Shown: positions 1-7,654 of the stretch, piece by piece
Layout of the letters: every line of letters starts with the position of its first letter
Position numbering within the stretch: position 1 is the first letter of the stretch
Origin: Bacteroidales bacterium UBA2287
Lineage (GTDB): Bacteria; Bacteroidota; Bacteroidia; Bacteroidales; Tenuifilaceae
Direction: 5' to 3'
DNA: 64,000 nt
NCBI GenBank assembly: GCA_002345675.1
Contig: DDWL01000057.1
Coordinates: 21,581 to 85,580 of the forward strand
Notes under the pieces: generated by a model
The model's input: only the letters and a program-made list of their open reading frames with translations
The model's database searches: none
Told to the model about the DNA's origin: nothing
Program-made: the position numbers and the translations under genes

Positions 1-229
1 GAAAGATATGTTAAACGAATACCTTATGGTTTCGCTACGAACAGCCTGGGGAATTGACTGTTATGAAATTGAGGAAAAGTTTGGTGTAAAAAACTCAATT
101 AGAATAAAGGAAATTGCTAAAAAATATATCGAAAACAGTTCAATGCTATTTAATGGCAGTAGAATTTCGATTAATCCCTCGCACTTTTTTGTATCGGATT
201 CGATTATTTTGGATTTTATTGAAGAGTAA
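1..229 (+). CDS. hemW: HemW-like radical SAM protein, C-terminal end (partial)
   Basis: Only the last 75 or so codons are inside the window; the reading frame is open to the left edge, so the internal ATG at 8 is not the start. The visible part resembles the C-terminal helical domain of HemW/HemN-type proteins: an NEYLMVSLRTAWG segment, then an EIEEKFG segment, then a short beta-rich end with a final IILDFIEE, where HemW proteins carry the last helix. HemW is a radical SAM protein related to coproporphyrinogen III dehydrogenase and is thought to act as a heme chaperone. The catalytic CxxxCxxC cluster domain lies outside the window, so function cannot be tested here. Identification rests on the tail alone. 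Confidence 0.75.
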   Translation, partial: KDMLNEYLMVSLRTAWGIDCYEIEEKFGVKNSIRIKEIAKKYIENSSMLFNGSRISINPSHFFVSDSIILDFIEE

Positions 230-589
230 AAACTTAGTAACTAATCAGTATGATTAAATCACTAAAATTCAAACACATGCCACAAATTAACTTCGTTGAG
301 GGCTAAAGCCGTTCGCAGATTAAAAATCTACAATTTAATTAGAATTTCCTCAGATAAAACAACCTTTGGTTGTTTTAAATCTGTGAATCTGTGGCAATTA
401 TATTTTAATTTAGAAACTGATTAGTTACAAAAATTAAACCGTAAAGAACCGATAACGGTTTGGGGTTTTATGCATACAGGAAGAATGGAATAGCATCATT
501 ATCGAAGGATACGAAGTTTAGATAAAGCTGAAACGACTCCAAATTCGCTAGAAAACATGCTTGCATTACATACTTTGTTGGAGCTTAAC
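230..589. other. Intergenic region with dispersed-repeat remnants
   Basis: No convincing gene. It holds a GGCTAAAGCC core at 301-310, also seen in the cruciform near 46.35 kb; a strong hairpin at 351-383; and one arm (454-466) of an imperfect inverted repeat whose partner lies beyond the next gene. The stretch 467-589 has no readable frame of useful length and may be decayed coding DNA. Confidence 0.6.
351..383. repeat. Hairpin in intergenic DNA
   Basis: AAAACAACC (356-364) and GGTTGTTTT (368-376) are perfect arms around a TTT loop. An outer CAGAT/ATCTG pair (351-355, 379-383) extends the stem to 14 bp with a 2-nt bulge. It lacks a clear T tract and lies about 125 bp past the hemW stop, so it may be a repeat element rather than a terminator. 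Confidence 0.6.
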
Positions 590-1550
590 TTATAATCCTT
601 CAATTACCTCTATAGTTAATCCTGTTGATTTAACTATTAAATCAATAGAAACATTGTTGTATTTTAACTCTTTAGCAATTTGAATTTTTTCATTCTTTCT
701 TTCCTCTTTTCTAATTCTATCTTCCTCGTCCACTTTAAGAGACCACGCCATACTTGCATTATACCTTAAATCCTCTTGATATTTTTTATATGTTACTAAT
801 TCTTCTTCCGATAATCTGTCGACCCTTAAAAGTTCCTTGGCTTTATTAATACCTTGCGCTGTAAAATCGTCCTTTATCTCATTGTTTTTCAGGTAGTAAA
901 TCCATTCGTCAAGCGTTGACGTTGCAATGTCGTTGAATTGATTAACCTTGACTACGTAGTATTCGGGGAAAATTTCAAACGGCTCATTCTTCCCAAGAAT
1001 TTCAACCTGCTTGTCGGATAGTTTTAACTTATCCTTTTTATGAATTCCAACAAAATCAGTTCTTCCATAATAGATGTAGTCGTCTCCCTGTCCAAGGTCA
1101 AAATACACAATGTTAACTGAATATACTTTTTTAACGTTCTTGTAAGGCTCTCCAACTGATATGTATTCTGTAATTACTTTTGATGTTCCATATGCCATTC
1201 TGTGGAAATAGTCGTACTCATTCTGATTCTGCATTTCAACTATAACCGTTTCTCCCTTTGAATTTTTCACAAGAATATCAACACGATTGTACTTGTCGTT
1301 ATCGAATTTTTGATTACCCTCACTCTCAAGAATTGTTTCGATCGTAATCCTCTCTTTCAGCAATTCCGACAGAAACCCCTCAAGTACTGTGAAGTTAGCC
1401 TTGTTTCTTAGTAATCGCTTAATAGCCCAATCGAACCGTATTAAATTCCTGTTATTCATGAATATAGTTTTGGACAAAGATAATTATTTTTCGGGTTCGT
1501 ATTTTGAATCTATGTTGCATTTTCCTCTTCATGCCCTACCCCAAACGGTT
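454..1550. repeat. Imperfect 13-bp inverted repeat bracketing the PD-(D/E)XK gene
   Basis: AACGGTTTGGGGT at 454-466 pairs with ACCCCAAACGGTT at 1538-1550; the reverse complement of the second matches the first at 12 of 13 positions. The enclosed DNA holds only the nuclease-like gene at 590-1477. The arms may be cassette or element ends, but no target-site duplication was identified. Confidence 0.45.
590..1477 (-). CDS. PD-(D/E)XK nuclease family protein (Rpn/transposase-like)
   Basis: A 295-residue protein of the PD-(D/E)XK nuclease family transposase group, related to Rpn recombination-promoting nucleases. An opening segment FDWAIKRLLRNKANF (about residues 15-29) leads to the core: D67 in RVDILV, then E81-x-Q83 in VIVEMQNQ, which fits the D...ExQ catalytic signature. 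The C-terminal 60 residues are charged and helical, ending in a short hydrophobic helix, as usual in the group. Members are typically mobile or multi-copy and linked to recombination; the real role is often unclear. An ATG at residue 7 is an alternative start. The gene stands alone on its strand, with inverted-repeat arms on either side. Confidence 0.8.
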   Translation of the reverse strand: MSKTIFMNNRNLIRFDWAIKRLLRNKANFTVLEGFLSELLKERITIETILESEGNQKFDNDKYNRVDILVKNSKGETVIVEMQNQNEYDYFHRMAYGTSKVITEYISVGEPYKNVKKVYSVNIVYFDLGQGDDYIYYGRTDFVGIHKKDKLKLSDKQVEILGKNEPFEIFPEYYVVKVNQFNDIATSTLDEWIYYLKNNEIKDDFTAQGINKAKELLRVDRLSEEELVTYKKYQEDLRYNASMAWSLKVDEEDRIRKEERKNEKIQIAKELKYNNVSIDLIVKSTGLTIEVIEGL

Positions 1551-1689
1551 TGAATATGGTGCGTTTGGCATTTCAAAGCTCCAATCATTCAATATTCTAC
1601 AATGTTTATAATTGCTAACATCCTCATATTTAGCACCATCTGCCAAGTGCACTATATTTATTGTTAACGGCTTTTATTTTTAACTAATA

Positions 1690-2175
1690 TCATTCAACCT
1701 CTTTTAAAGGTGCCGGGTATGAAAAGCATATTTGCTTAAATAACCATTTATTTTCACTCTTTATTAATGATCCAACCATTCGTATCTCATAAACTTTTCC
1801 ATTTCTCCATGGGCCACTTTCTCCAACAACCTCAAACCATGCCACCTCATTGTCTATCCTTATATCTATTTTCTCAATTGGGATTTTAAGGTCAAACCAT
1901 TTTTTCCAGTCCCAGAGAGTCAGATTTTTCACACTCTCTTTTCCCTTAAAGAACTCATGTGAAGCAATCCCCATAAAAACTATATCGTTTGAGAACATTT
2001 TAAGAAAGTCGTCAATTATTGTTGTATCTCTTTTTGTATATCCATCTTGAAATTGCTGTAAAACTTCGGTAACATCTTTTCTGTCTATCTGTTCGGTATT
2101 ATTTGTTTGCGAAAATGATACCGTATTAAATGTCAGCAATATAAGCGATATTAAAATAATATTTAGTTGTTTCAT
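1690..2175 (-). CDS. Secreted NTF2-like (SnoaL/DUF4440-type) protein
   Basis: A 161-residue protein with an N-terminal signal peptide (about residues 1-22, ending VSFSQ) and one NTF2-like domain: helices with YTKRDTTIIDDFLKMFSNDIVFMG (split by function into helix and first strand), then a strand pair around IDIRIDNEVAWFEV and a last strand KWLFKQICFS. Such cone-shaped domains bind small ligands or act as enzymes, and sequence alone does not say which. It begins one base after the stop of the upstream lipoprotein gene, so the two are probably co-transcribed and may act together in the periplasm. Codon use is AT-rich and nearly free of TCG, unlike the core genes nearby. Confidence 0.65.
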   Translation of the reverse strand: MKQLNIILISLILLTFNTVSFSQTNNTEQIDRKDVTEVLQQFQDGYTKRDTTIIDDFLKMFSNDIVFMGIASHEFFKGKESVKNLTLWDWKKWFDLKIPIEKIDIRIDNEVAWFEVVGESGPWRNGKVYEIRMVGSLIKSENKWLFKQICFSYPAPLKEVE

Positions 2176-2176
2176 A

Positions 2177-3199
2177 TTATAATAATTTTATTGTTTTTTT
2201 TCTGTAATTATCAATAACCTTAGTACTCACCCAATAGATATCAGTTTTTCCTCTCTGAGGATTACTGGAGGATTGTACAAAATCATCTTTAATTTTTTTA
2301 TACGTTAATTTTTTCAGGTCATTATGTAATTCAACTGGTTGATTTGAAACAAAAAAGAAATATTTCCCATCAGGTGAAGTAATAGGGCAAAATTCTCTGC
2401 CAGTCATATTTATCTCTTCACTCATCCTTTGTGGATTGCTCCAACTTCCTTCACTATTAAATGTTATATATAAACCAGAGCCCTCCTCTCTTCCATATGA
2501 TGAGAATATCATATAATCTTCTTCAGAGGAAATAAAAACATCACCTTCCCAATGACTGTTTATAGTGTCATTTAGCCTAACCGGGTTTTGGAAACCATTT
2601 TCGTCTTTCTCAGCATAAAAAATGTCTTTGTTATTCTTTCCTATCCTTCCGGAGGAGAAATACAGTTTTCCATTTTTGGTAAGACTTGGGTATGTTTCAT
2701 CTGCCTCTGAATTAATCCCATTTTCTAATCTTTCCGGTTCTGACCAATTCTCTCTATCTTTTTGAGTTCTCCAAATATCCCAATCACTTTTGGCTTTGTT
2801 TGTTGAATCAATGGGTCTTTTAGAAATAAAGTAGAGCCAATTACCATCATAAGAAATAAAAGGATCAGCGTCAGAATATTCACCTGAAAATGGAGCTACC
2901 TCTGGTTCAGACCATTGTTTGCCATCATATTTCATCATCACAATAACCAATTGTCCGTTAGGCATCCTAATAGAATAATAAAACTCTTTATAATCAGGCG
3001 AAAATGCAGCATTGATCTCTGCCATTCCTGTTGAAACAATATTAGGAGCAAAAATTTCAGGTTTTAGTCCGGGTTCTTTTTGTCCTAAGTATTTGCCTGT
3101 CAATTTAGGAAATTTTCCCTCCGCTTCTTGTTCTATTATATTGTCATTGCATCCAAATAATGTGATTGCAATCAAAGTTAAAATCCAGAATTTTGTCAT
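2177..3199 (-). CDS. PD40 / TolB-like beta-propeller lipoprotein
   Basis: A 340-residue predicted lipoprotein: hydrophobic leader with a lipobox ending LFGC (Cys17). The rest is a repeated beta-propeller of PD40 type: FSPDYKEFYYSI, ISYDGNWLYFIS, LTKNGKLYFSSG, ISSEEDYMIFSS and TSPDGKYFFFVS mark successive blades, interleaved with WSEPE/WSNPQ turns. Proteins like this are common Bacteroidota envelope lipoproteins of unknown partner; propellers usually bind proteins or sugars. It is the first gene of a two-gene unit with the NTF2-like protein. Only about one of its serine codons is TCG, while neighbouring core genes use TCG freely, which suggests transfer. Confidence 0.75.
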   Translation of the reverse strand: MTKFWILTLIAITLFGCNDNIIEQEAEGKFPKLTGKYLGQKEPGLKPEIFAPNIVSTGMAEINAAFSPDYKEFYYSIRMPNGQLVIVMMKYDGKQWSEPEVAPFSGEYSDADPFISYDGNWLYFISKRPIDSTNKAKSDWDIWRTQKDRENWSEPERLENGINSEADETYPSLTKNGKLYFSSGRIGKNNKDIFYAEKDENGFQNPVRLNDTINSHWEGDVFISSEEDYMIFSSYGREEGSGLYITFNSEGSWSNPQRMSEEINMTGREFCPITSPDGKYFFFVSNQPVELHNDLKKLTYKKIKDDFVQSSSNPQRGKTDIYWVSTKVIDNYRKKTIKLL

Positions 3200-3274
3200 G
3201 TTTATTTTGTTTATTCGGGGTTCTTTATAATGCCGTTAACATTCGGATACAAAGGTTTTCGCAAAGAATAGTTT

Positions 3275-3760
3275 TTACACCCGCTTACTATAAATAATTT
3301 TATGGTCATCAACATCATAAAAATCCTTTAAAACGGCATCGCGATTATAGCCTGCCGAATCGTAAAAATGTTGAGTTGGCTCGTACTGTGGCTTTAACGA
3401 TGTCTCAATGTATAATGCCCTTCCTCCAAGTTCCTTAACATGCTTTTCAACTTCGGAAAGAAGTCTCTTGCCAATTCCCTTTCCTCGGAAATCGCTATGG
3501 GTTGCAATCCAGTATAAATCCCAGCTACCAATTGTGCAGGGTATTGTTCCGTAGCAGGCATATGCTGCGGTTCGTCCATCGACTTCGACAAAATTGAAAA
3601 AGTAACCCGACTCAATACCCTTCTCAAGGCGCTCCTCAACCAGTTCGACGGCAACATCGATTTCGTGGTTCTGAAAAAAACCCGATGAAACAATAATGTC
3701 TCTGACAGTTTCAATGTCGGAACGTTTTGGCTCTGTCCTAAAAGTTATATTGCCAGTCAT
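3275..3760 (-). CDS. GNAT family N-acetyltransferase
   Basis: A 161-residue single-domain GNAT acetyltransferase. The acetyl-CoA pyrophosphate-binding motif is RGKGIGKRLL at residues 92-101, followed by the helix LSEVEKHVKELG and the ALYIETS strand; the HFYDSAGY segment (about 132-139) is the usual C-terminal motif B. The start ATG overlaps the stop of the ATP-grasp gene upstream by one base (TAATG), so translation is probably coupled. In the operon context the likely substrate is an amine made or ligated by the upstream enzymes, perhaps a beta-lysine amino group. AblB, the beta-lysine acetyltransferase of osmolyte pathways, is also GNAT-related but longer (about 270 residues), so this is not a clear AblB. 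Confidence 0.85.
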   Translation of the reverse strand: MTGNITFRTEPKRSDIETVRDIIVSSGFFQNHEIDVAVELVEERLEKGIESGYFFNFVEVDGRTAAYACYGTIPCTIGSWDLYWIATHSDFRGKGIGKRLLSEVEKHVKELGGRALYIETSLKPQYEPTQHFYDSAGYNRDAVLKDFYDVDDHKIIYSKRV

Positions 3761-4749
3761 TATATTTTATGCTTTAGGTTGGGAATATCGTTAACTATTC
3801 GTCGAATTGCCTCGTGGTAAGGAATTCCATCGTTTCCACAAGCTGCATGAAAACCCGAATCGGGCGAAATACATGGGTTCGAATTAATTTCAAGTACAAA
3901 GGGATTTCCGTTTGGGTCGACACGTAAATCGACGCGAGCATACCCATTTAATCCAAAAGTAATCCAGCAATGACGCACAATTTCTTTAAGCCTTTCGATT
4001 AGGGCAGCATCTTCGGGTTTATACTCAAAGGTTCGGCGAGTACTTTCGTACTCAAAGGTATCTTCGGTCCACTTCGAGGTGTAGCCCATAACCTTTGGTT
4101 TTCCTTCGGGATAGTTAATAAACTGCATTTCGGCGGGAGTGAGCACAAGTGGCCCATTTTCGGTGGCCATAACCGAAATGTTAAACTCGCGACCATCAAC
4201 GTACTCCTCAATGAAATACTCGGCTGGGCTATAGTTTACAAGTTTTTGCTTAAACTCTGTGTCGTTTCCATAAAAAACGTTTTCCTCGTCAATACCAAGC
4301 GAACCATCTTCCCAAATAGGTTTTAAAATATAGCGCGTGCTGGGTTCGAGCAAATGGGAATCCTTTGGCGAAAACCACTTAGCTGTTGGAATGCCAGCCG
4401 AAAACATTTTCTCTTTGGTTAAAACTTTTGAAGTAGTTATAAATGTTGCCTCAAGGTTTCCTCCCGAAAATGGCATTTCCATAGCCGAAAGCAGCGCGGG
4501 CGAAAGCACTAAAAGTTTTCCTTTATTGTTAATGGATTCAACAAGGTTGAACACAAAATCGGGTTTGCGACGCTTGAGTTCCTCCTCAACCAAATCGAGC
4601 CTTAGTGAGAAAGTAAGTTCGGTAAATGAAACACCAAGAATTGTGAGCATTTCGCCAACAACTTTAACCTGATCGAGAACATCGGCTTCGTCGGCTGTAG
4701 GATTTTCGGAAAGTTGGTTATAAAGAATTACGCAGTTTAGCTTATTCAT
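3760..4749 (-). CDS. ATP-grasp ligase, D-Ala-D-Ala ligase-like (second of pair)
   Basis: A 329-residue ATP-grasp enzyme of the D-alanine-D-alanine ligase superfamily. Visible features: an N-terminal Rossmann-like part with PDFVFNLVES (63-72); a central ATP-binding lysine K143 in YILKPIWEDGSLGI (an atypical glycine-rich loop); RVDLRVDPNG before the metal-binding EINSNP (E287, N289); and the C-terminal helix with DGIPYHEAIRRIV. Ligases of this group activate a carboxylate as acyl phosphate and join it to an amine. The gene lies 14 bp after the other ATP-grasp gene and overlaps the GNAT gene. The two ligases differ in the loops near the substrate pocket, so they probably join different substrates. 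It is too divergent to be the cell wall Ddl. Confidence 0.85.
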   Translation of the reverse strand: MNKLNCVILYNQLSENPTADEADVLDQVKVVGEMLTILGVSFTELTFSLRLDLVEEELKRRKPDFVFNLVESINNKGKLLVLSPALLSAMEMPFSGGNLEATFITTSKVLTKEKMFSAGIPTAKWFSPKDSHLLEPSTRYILKPIWEDGSLGIDEENVFYGNDTEFKQKLVNYSPAEYFIEEYVDGREFNISVMATENGPLVLTPAEMQFINYPEGKPKVMGYTSKWTEDTFEYESTRRTFEYKPEDAALIERLKEIVRHCWITFGLNGYARVDLRVDPNGNPFVLEINSNPCISPDSGFHAACGNDGIPYHEAIRRIVNDIPNLKHKI

Positions 4750-4763
4750 TTATTTTAAAAGTT

Positions 4764-5777
4764 CTAAGAGTTTATACCCGACAGCACCTTATGGTCTGCC
4801 CTTATAGAAACCCGCTCCAGAGCCGATTCCATAATCATTTTTAATAGTTGCTTATATGTTACGCCCTCTTTACCTGCAAGCATTGGCAAATCGCTGTACT
4901 CTGGGTTAATTCCGGCTAGAGGGTTTACCTCAATAAAATTTGGAATGCCGTTTTCATCCATTTTCAGGTCAACCCTACCTCCGTCGCGGCAGCCTAAAGC
5001 TTTCCACGAATTTAATGCAACTTCGCTGCAGGCTAAAAGTTCAGCTCCCGTTGCCATACGGTACTCAACAATGCCATTCCAGTTTTCCTTTGTGTGCATC
5101 GAGTAGGTTTGCTCTTTTGCCTTAGGAGTAATAATTATCTCCATTGCGCCAATTGCCTTTGCATTTTCGCCAGTTCCAACAATGCCAACGGTAAACTCCC
5201 TGCCTGGCAGAAAAGTTTCGACTAAAACTGGTTGCTTAAATGTTATTAAAAGTCTATCGCAAACCTCTATTAACTCGTACTGCGAGTGAACCTTCGAAAG
5301 CCCATCAATCCCTTTTCCAGAGCCTTCGGCAACAGGCTTTGCAAACAAGGGAAACGGTAGCTGAACTTTTTCGGCATCCTCAATTGTTTCAATAAGGGCA
5401 AAGTTGGCAGTAGGAATTCCTGCATCGCGAATAATTCGCTTGGTAAGCCCCTTGTGTAAGGTTAGCGATAGTACAAGTGGATCGGAAAAAACGTAAGGAA
5501 TATTGTAGGCATCGAGAATTGCTGGAACCTGCGCTTCGCGACCAATTCCGTACATTCCCTCACATATATTGAAAACAATATCCCACTTTTTACCCTGGTT
5601 TAGTGCAGCTAAAAGGGCCTTTACATTTCCAATTCGTTCAACTTCAAACCCCAATTCTTTAAGGGTTTCTTCAACTGCTGCAATGGTAACCTCCGAATCG
5701 AATTCGGCAGTTTCCTCGTGCGTATAGCCTTCCTTTGTGTAGTCGGTTCGAAGATCGTAAGTAAATCCAACAAGCAT
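4764..5777 (-). CDS. ATP-grasp ligase, D-Ala-D-Ala ligase-like (first of pair)
   Basis: A 337-residue ATP-grasp ligase closer to Ddl than its neighbour. It has VFNICEGMYGIGREAQVPAI (68-87), which aligns with the Ddl segment ahead of the substrate site; the ATP lysine K147 in LFAKPVAEGSGKGI; a GREFTVGIVG strand; GRVDLKMDENG; and the Mg-binding EVNPLAGINP (E283, N285), then a Ddl-type C-terminal helix. The expected reaction is ATP-dependent peptide or amide bond formation between amino acids. It sits 65 bp after the aminomutase gene on the same strand. A role as the essential Ddl is possible in principle, but murein genes are absent and the aminomutase context points to a specialised product. 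Confidence 0.87.
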   Translation of the reverse strand: MLVGFTYDLRTDYTKEGYTHEETAEFDSEVTIAAVEETLKELGFEVERIGNVKALLAALNQGKKWDIVFNICEGMYGIGREAQVPAILDAYNIPYVFSDPLVLSLTLHKGLTKRIIRDAGIPTANFALIETIEDAEKVQLPFPLFAKPVAEGSGKGIDGLSKVHSQYELIEVCDRLLITFKQPVLVETFLPGREFTVGIVGTGENAKAIGAMEIIITPKAKEQTYSMHTKENWNGIVEYRMATGAELLACSEVALNSWKALGCRDGGRVDLKMDENGIPNFIEVNPLAGINPEYSDLPMLAGKEGVTYKQLLKMIMESALERVSIRADHKVLSGINS

Positions 5778-5842
5778 GTATAGTTCCTCCTATGAGTTCA
5801 AGAATATGGTTCCTGAACAGTCAACCAGTAATTGTAGTAATA

Positions 5843-7123
5843 TCAATCTATATAATCGGGATATCGAAAAAGTTGATTCTCGTAGTTCTTGAGAATAACC
5901 TCGCCGTTTTCTTCGCCCATGTAGTACTCGGGAAGAAGAGGAATTTTCCCACCTCCACCCGGGGCATCGATAACATAAGTGGGAATTGCGTACCCTGTTG
6001 TAAATCCGCGTAAACCCTTAATAATTTCCAAACCCTTGGCAACATGAGTTCTAAAGTGAGCCGAGCCAGGAATAGGGTCGCACTGGTAAAGGTAGTATGG
6101 ACGAACGCGAATTTTTAGAAGCCCGTGCACAAGATCCTTCATGGTTTTAACAGTGTCGTTAACGCCCTTAAGCAGTACAGTTTGACTTCCGAGCGGAATA
6201 CCTGCATCGGCAAGGCGACGGCACGCTTCGGCAGTTTCGGGAGTTATTTCGTCGGGATGCGCAAAGTGCAAACTTAGGTATAGCGGATGGTACCGTTTAA
6301 GAATTGAAACCAAGCTTCGAGTAATTCGCTGTGGAAGTACCGTTGGCACTTTGGTGCCAATACGTATCATTTCTACATGAGGTATTTGTCGAATTGAAGA
6401 CAACAGGTACTCAATGTGCGAATCGGGCATTGTAAGTGGGTCGCCACCAGAAATGAGCACGTCGCGAACCTCGGGGTGGTTTTTAATATAGTCAATTGCG
6501 GGCTGCCAAGCCTTAATTCCCACGTGGCACTTATCTTTTGCCACCATGTGCGAACGGGTACAGTAGCGGCAGTAAGCCGAGCAAAAGCCCGTAGCAAGAA
6601 ATAGTACCCTATCGGGGTAACGGTGAACTAAGTTTGGAACTGGGCTAAAATGCTCTTCGGACAATGGGTCCGAAGCCTCGCCACAACTCATTACTAACTC
6701 GTTAAGCGTAGGCACCATTGTGCGGCGAATTGCTTGAACGGGATTATTTTCGGCAATTAGGCTTAGGTAGTAAGGAGTAATGCGCAACGGCAGGGCATGC
6801 TGAGGATTAGCAATGGCACTAAGTTCTTCGCTTGTTAGGGTAACAAACTTCGAAAGTTGCACGTGCGAGGTAATGCTATTGCGTACCTGCCATTGCCAAC
6901 TATTCCATTCCTTTTCGGTTATTTGAGGAAAGTGTTTTTCCTGAAATGTTTTAGAACGACTGCTTGGTGAAATGCGTTCGTTTCCGGTTCGAACTCCGAC
7001 CTTATTTAGGCCGAACGACACCTCGGAGGTGTTCGTGGAAATCGAAATTATACTTGGGGGTTCATCGTCTTCGGAGAACTCATTGAGAAGGTAGACTAGC
7101 TTCTCGTGTTGTTTTTCTTCCAT
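5843..7123 (-). CDS. kamA: KamA-family radical SAM aminomutase (lysine 2,3-aminomutase-like)
   Basis: A 426-residue radical SAM/PLP enzyme. The [4Fe-4S] cysteines are C181, C185 and C188 in CSAYCRYC, followed by R190, which in clostridial lysine 2,3-aminomutase binds the substrate carboxylate. The PLP lysine is K393 in DAPGGGGK. D349 (YQCD) and D386 (VIDAPGG) correspond to the two aspartates that hold the side-chain amino group of lysine; glutamate aminomutases differ there. These residues favour lysine as substrate, giving beta-lysine. Oddities: an N-terminal extension of about 50 residues before the EWNSWQWQVRN motif, and loss of the cysteine-rich C-terminal tail of clostridial enzymes. First gene of the operon with two ATP-grasp ligases and a GNAT. 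EpmB-type EF-P modification is a less likely alternative. Confidence 0.88.
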   Translation of the reverse strand: MEEKQHEKLVYLLNEFSEDDEPPSIISISTNTSEVSFGLNKVGVRTGNERISPSSRSKTFQEKHFPQITEKEWNSWQWQVRNSITSHVQLSKFVTLTSEELSAIANPQHALPLRITPYYLSLIAENNPVQAIRRTMVPTLNELVMSCGEASDPLSEEHFSPVPNLVHRYPDRVLFLATGFCSAYCRYCTRSHMVAKDKCHVGIKAWQPAIDYIKNHPEVRDVLISGGDPLTMPDSHIEYLLSSIRQIPHVEMIRIGTKVPTVLPQRITRSLVSILKRYHPLYLSLHFAHPDEITPETAEACRRLADAGIPLGSQTVLLKGVNDTVKTMKDLVHGLLKIRVRPYYLYQCDPIPGSAHFRTHVAKGLEIIKGLRGFTTGYAIPTYVIDAPGGGGKIPLLPEYYMGEENGEVILKNYENQLFRYPDYID

Positions 7124-7654
7124 TCTTAGGCTTTTGTTGTGTTATTTGCCTGTAATTAAATATGTTAACTAATTTATTATTCAACGAATAATGATGCAAA
7201 TATTAGCATAAAAATGAACCTATATCATTTTTAAACCAAAAAAATGAAGCTTGCACCCAAAATATTTATTAACCGACTTATTAACAGGTGCTTTGTTAAG
7301 CAAATTTCCCCTTTATTTATTCAATAAATTGACAAAAAAGCCTTAGGTAAAAGACAACAGCTATTTACCGAAAATTTCACATATTTTTCAAACCAAACAT
7401 TTGAAGACCTTGATGAAAAACAACCTGATTCTTTATCAATAAAAAGATAATTAAAATTGCAGATTGATACGTTCACTGTAAATTAGCCAATATTAAAAAA
7501 CTCTTCTTCGCATTCGTCAACTATATAAGTCAATACAAGTCAATTACAAACATTTACTTTTTTATGTTTCTGCTTATATTGAACCAATAAAAATAACGGA
7601 TATATAACGACATAAATACTCAAATAACTATTTTTGCAATTTACTGAAAACACT
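7124..7654. other. Divergent intergenic region (AT-rich)
   Basis: About 530 bp between the divergent aminomutase operon and the Na/Pi cotransporter. No gene is supported. It is very AT-rich, with a 15-nt near-palindrome ATTTATT-C-AATAAAT at 7315-7329 and a TATTTTTG box (7629-7636) that fits the Bacteroidota -7 element for the cotransporter, without a good -33 match. Its size suggests regulatory content for the aminomutase operon, but no specific site could be assigned. Confidence 0.45.

Larger units (their letters stand above)
1662..3241. repeat. 10-bp inverted repeat bracketing two accessory genes
   Basis: TGTTAACGGC at 1662-1671 and its exact reverse complement GCCGTTAACA at 3232-3241 flank the two-gene unit at 1690-3199. 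The arms share the AACGG/CCGTT core with the arms around the neighbouring nuclease gene. A 10-bp match over 1.6 kb can arise by chance; the coincidence with the gene boundaries and with a shift in codon use makes it notable. Confidence 0.4.

Noticed and set aside
3394..3714. Overlapping minus-strand frame within the GNAT gene
   Set aside because: An alternate frame of the GNAT coding sequence, with improbable composition and no motif.
5843..7123. The aminomutase as EpmB (EF-P modification) or glutamate 2,3-aminomutase
   Set aside because: EpmB proteins are shorter and sit with efp, which is absent here. D349 and D386 match lysine-type rather than glutamate-type residues. Kept only as an alternative.
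7315..7329. ATTTATT-C-AATAAAT as a defined operator
   Set aside because: The region is so AT-rich that such palindromes are expected by chance; noted only in the intergenic entry.
7634..7654. TTG start of the Na/Pi cotransporter
   Set aside because: It lies inside a TATTTTTG promoter-like box; the ATG at 7655 gives the usual start before the first helix.
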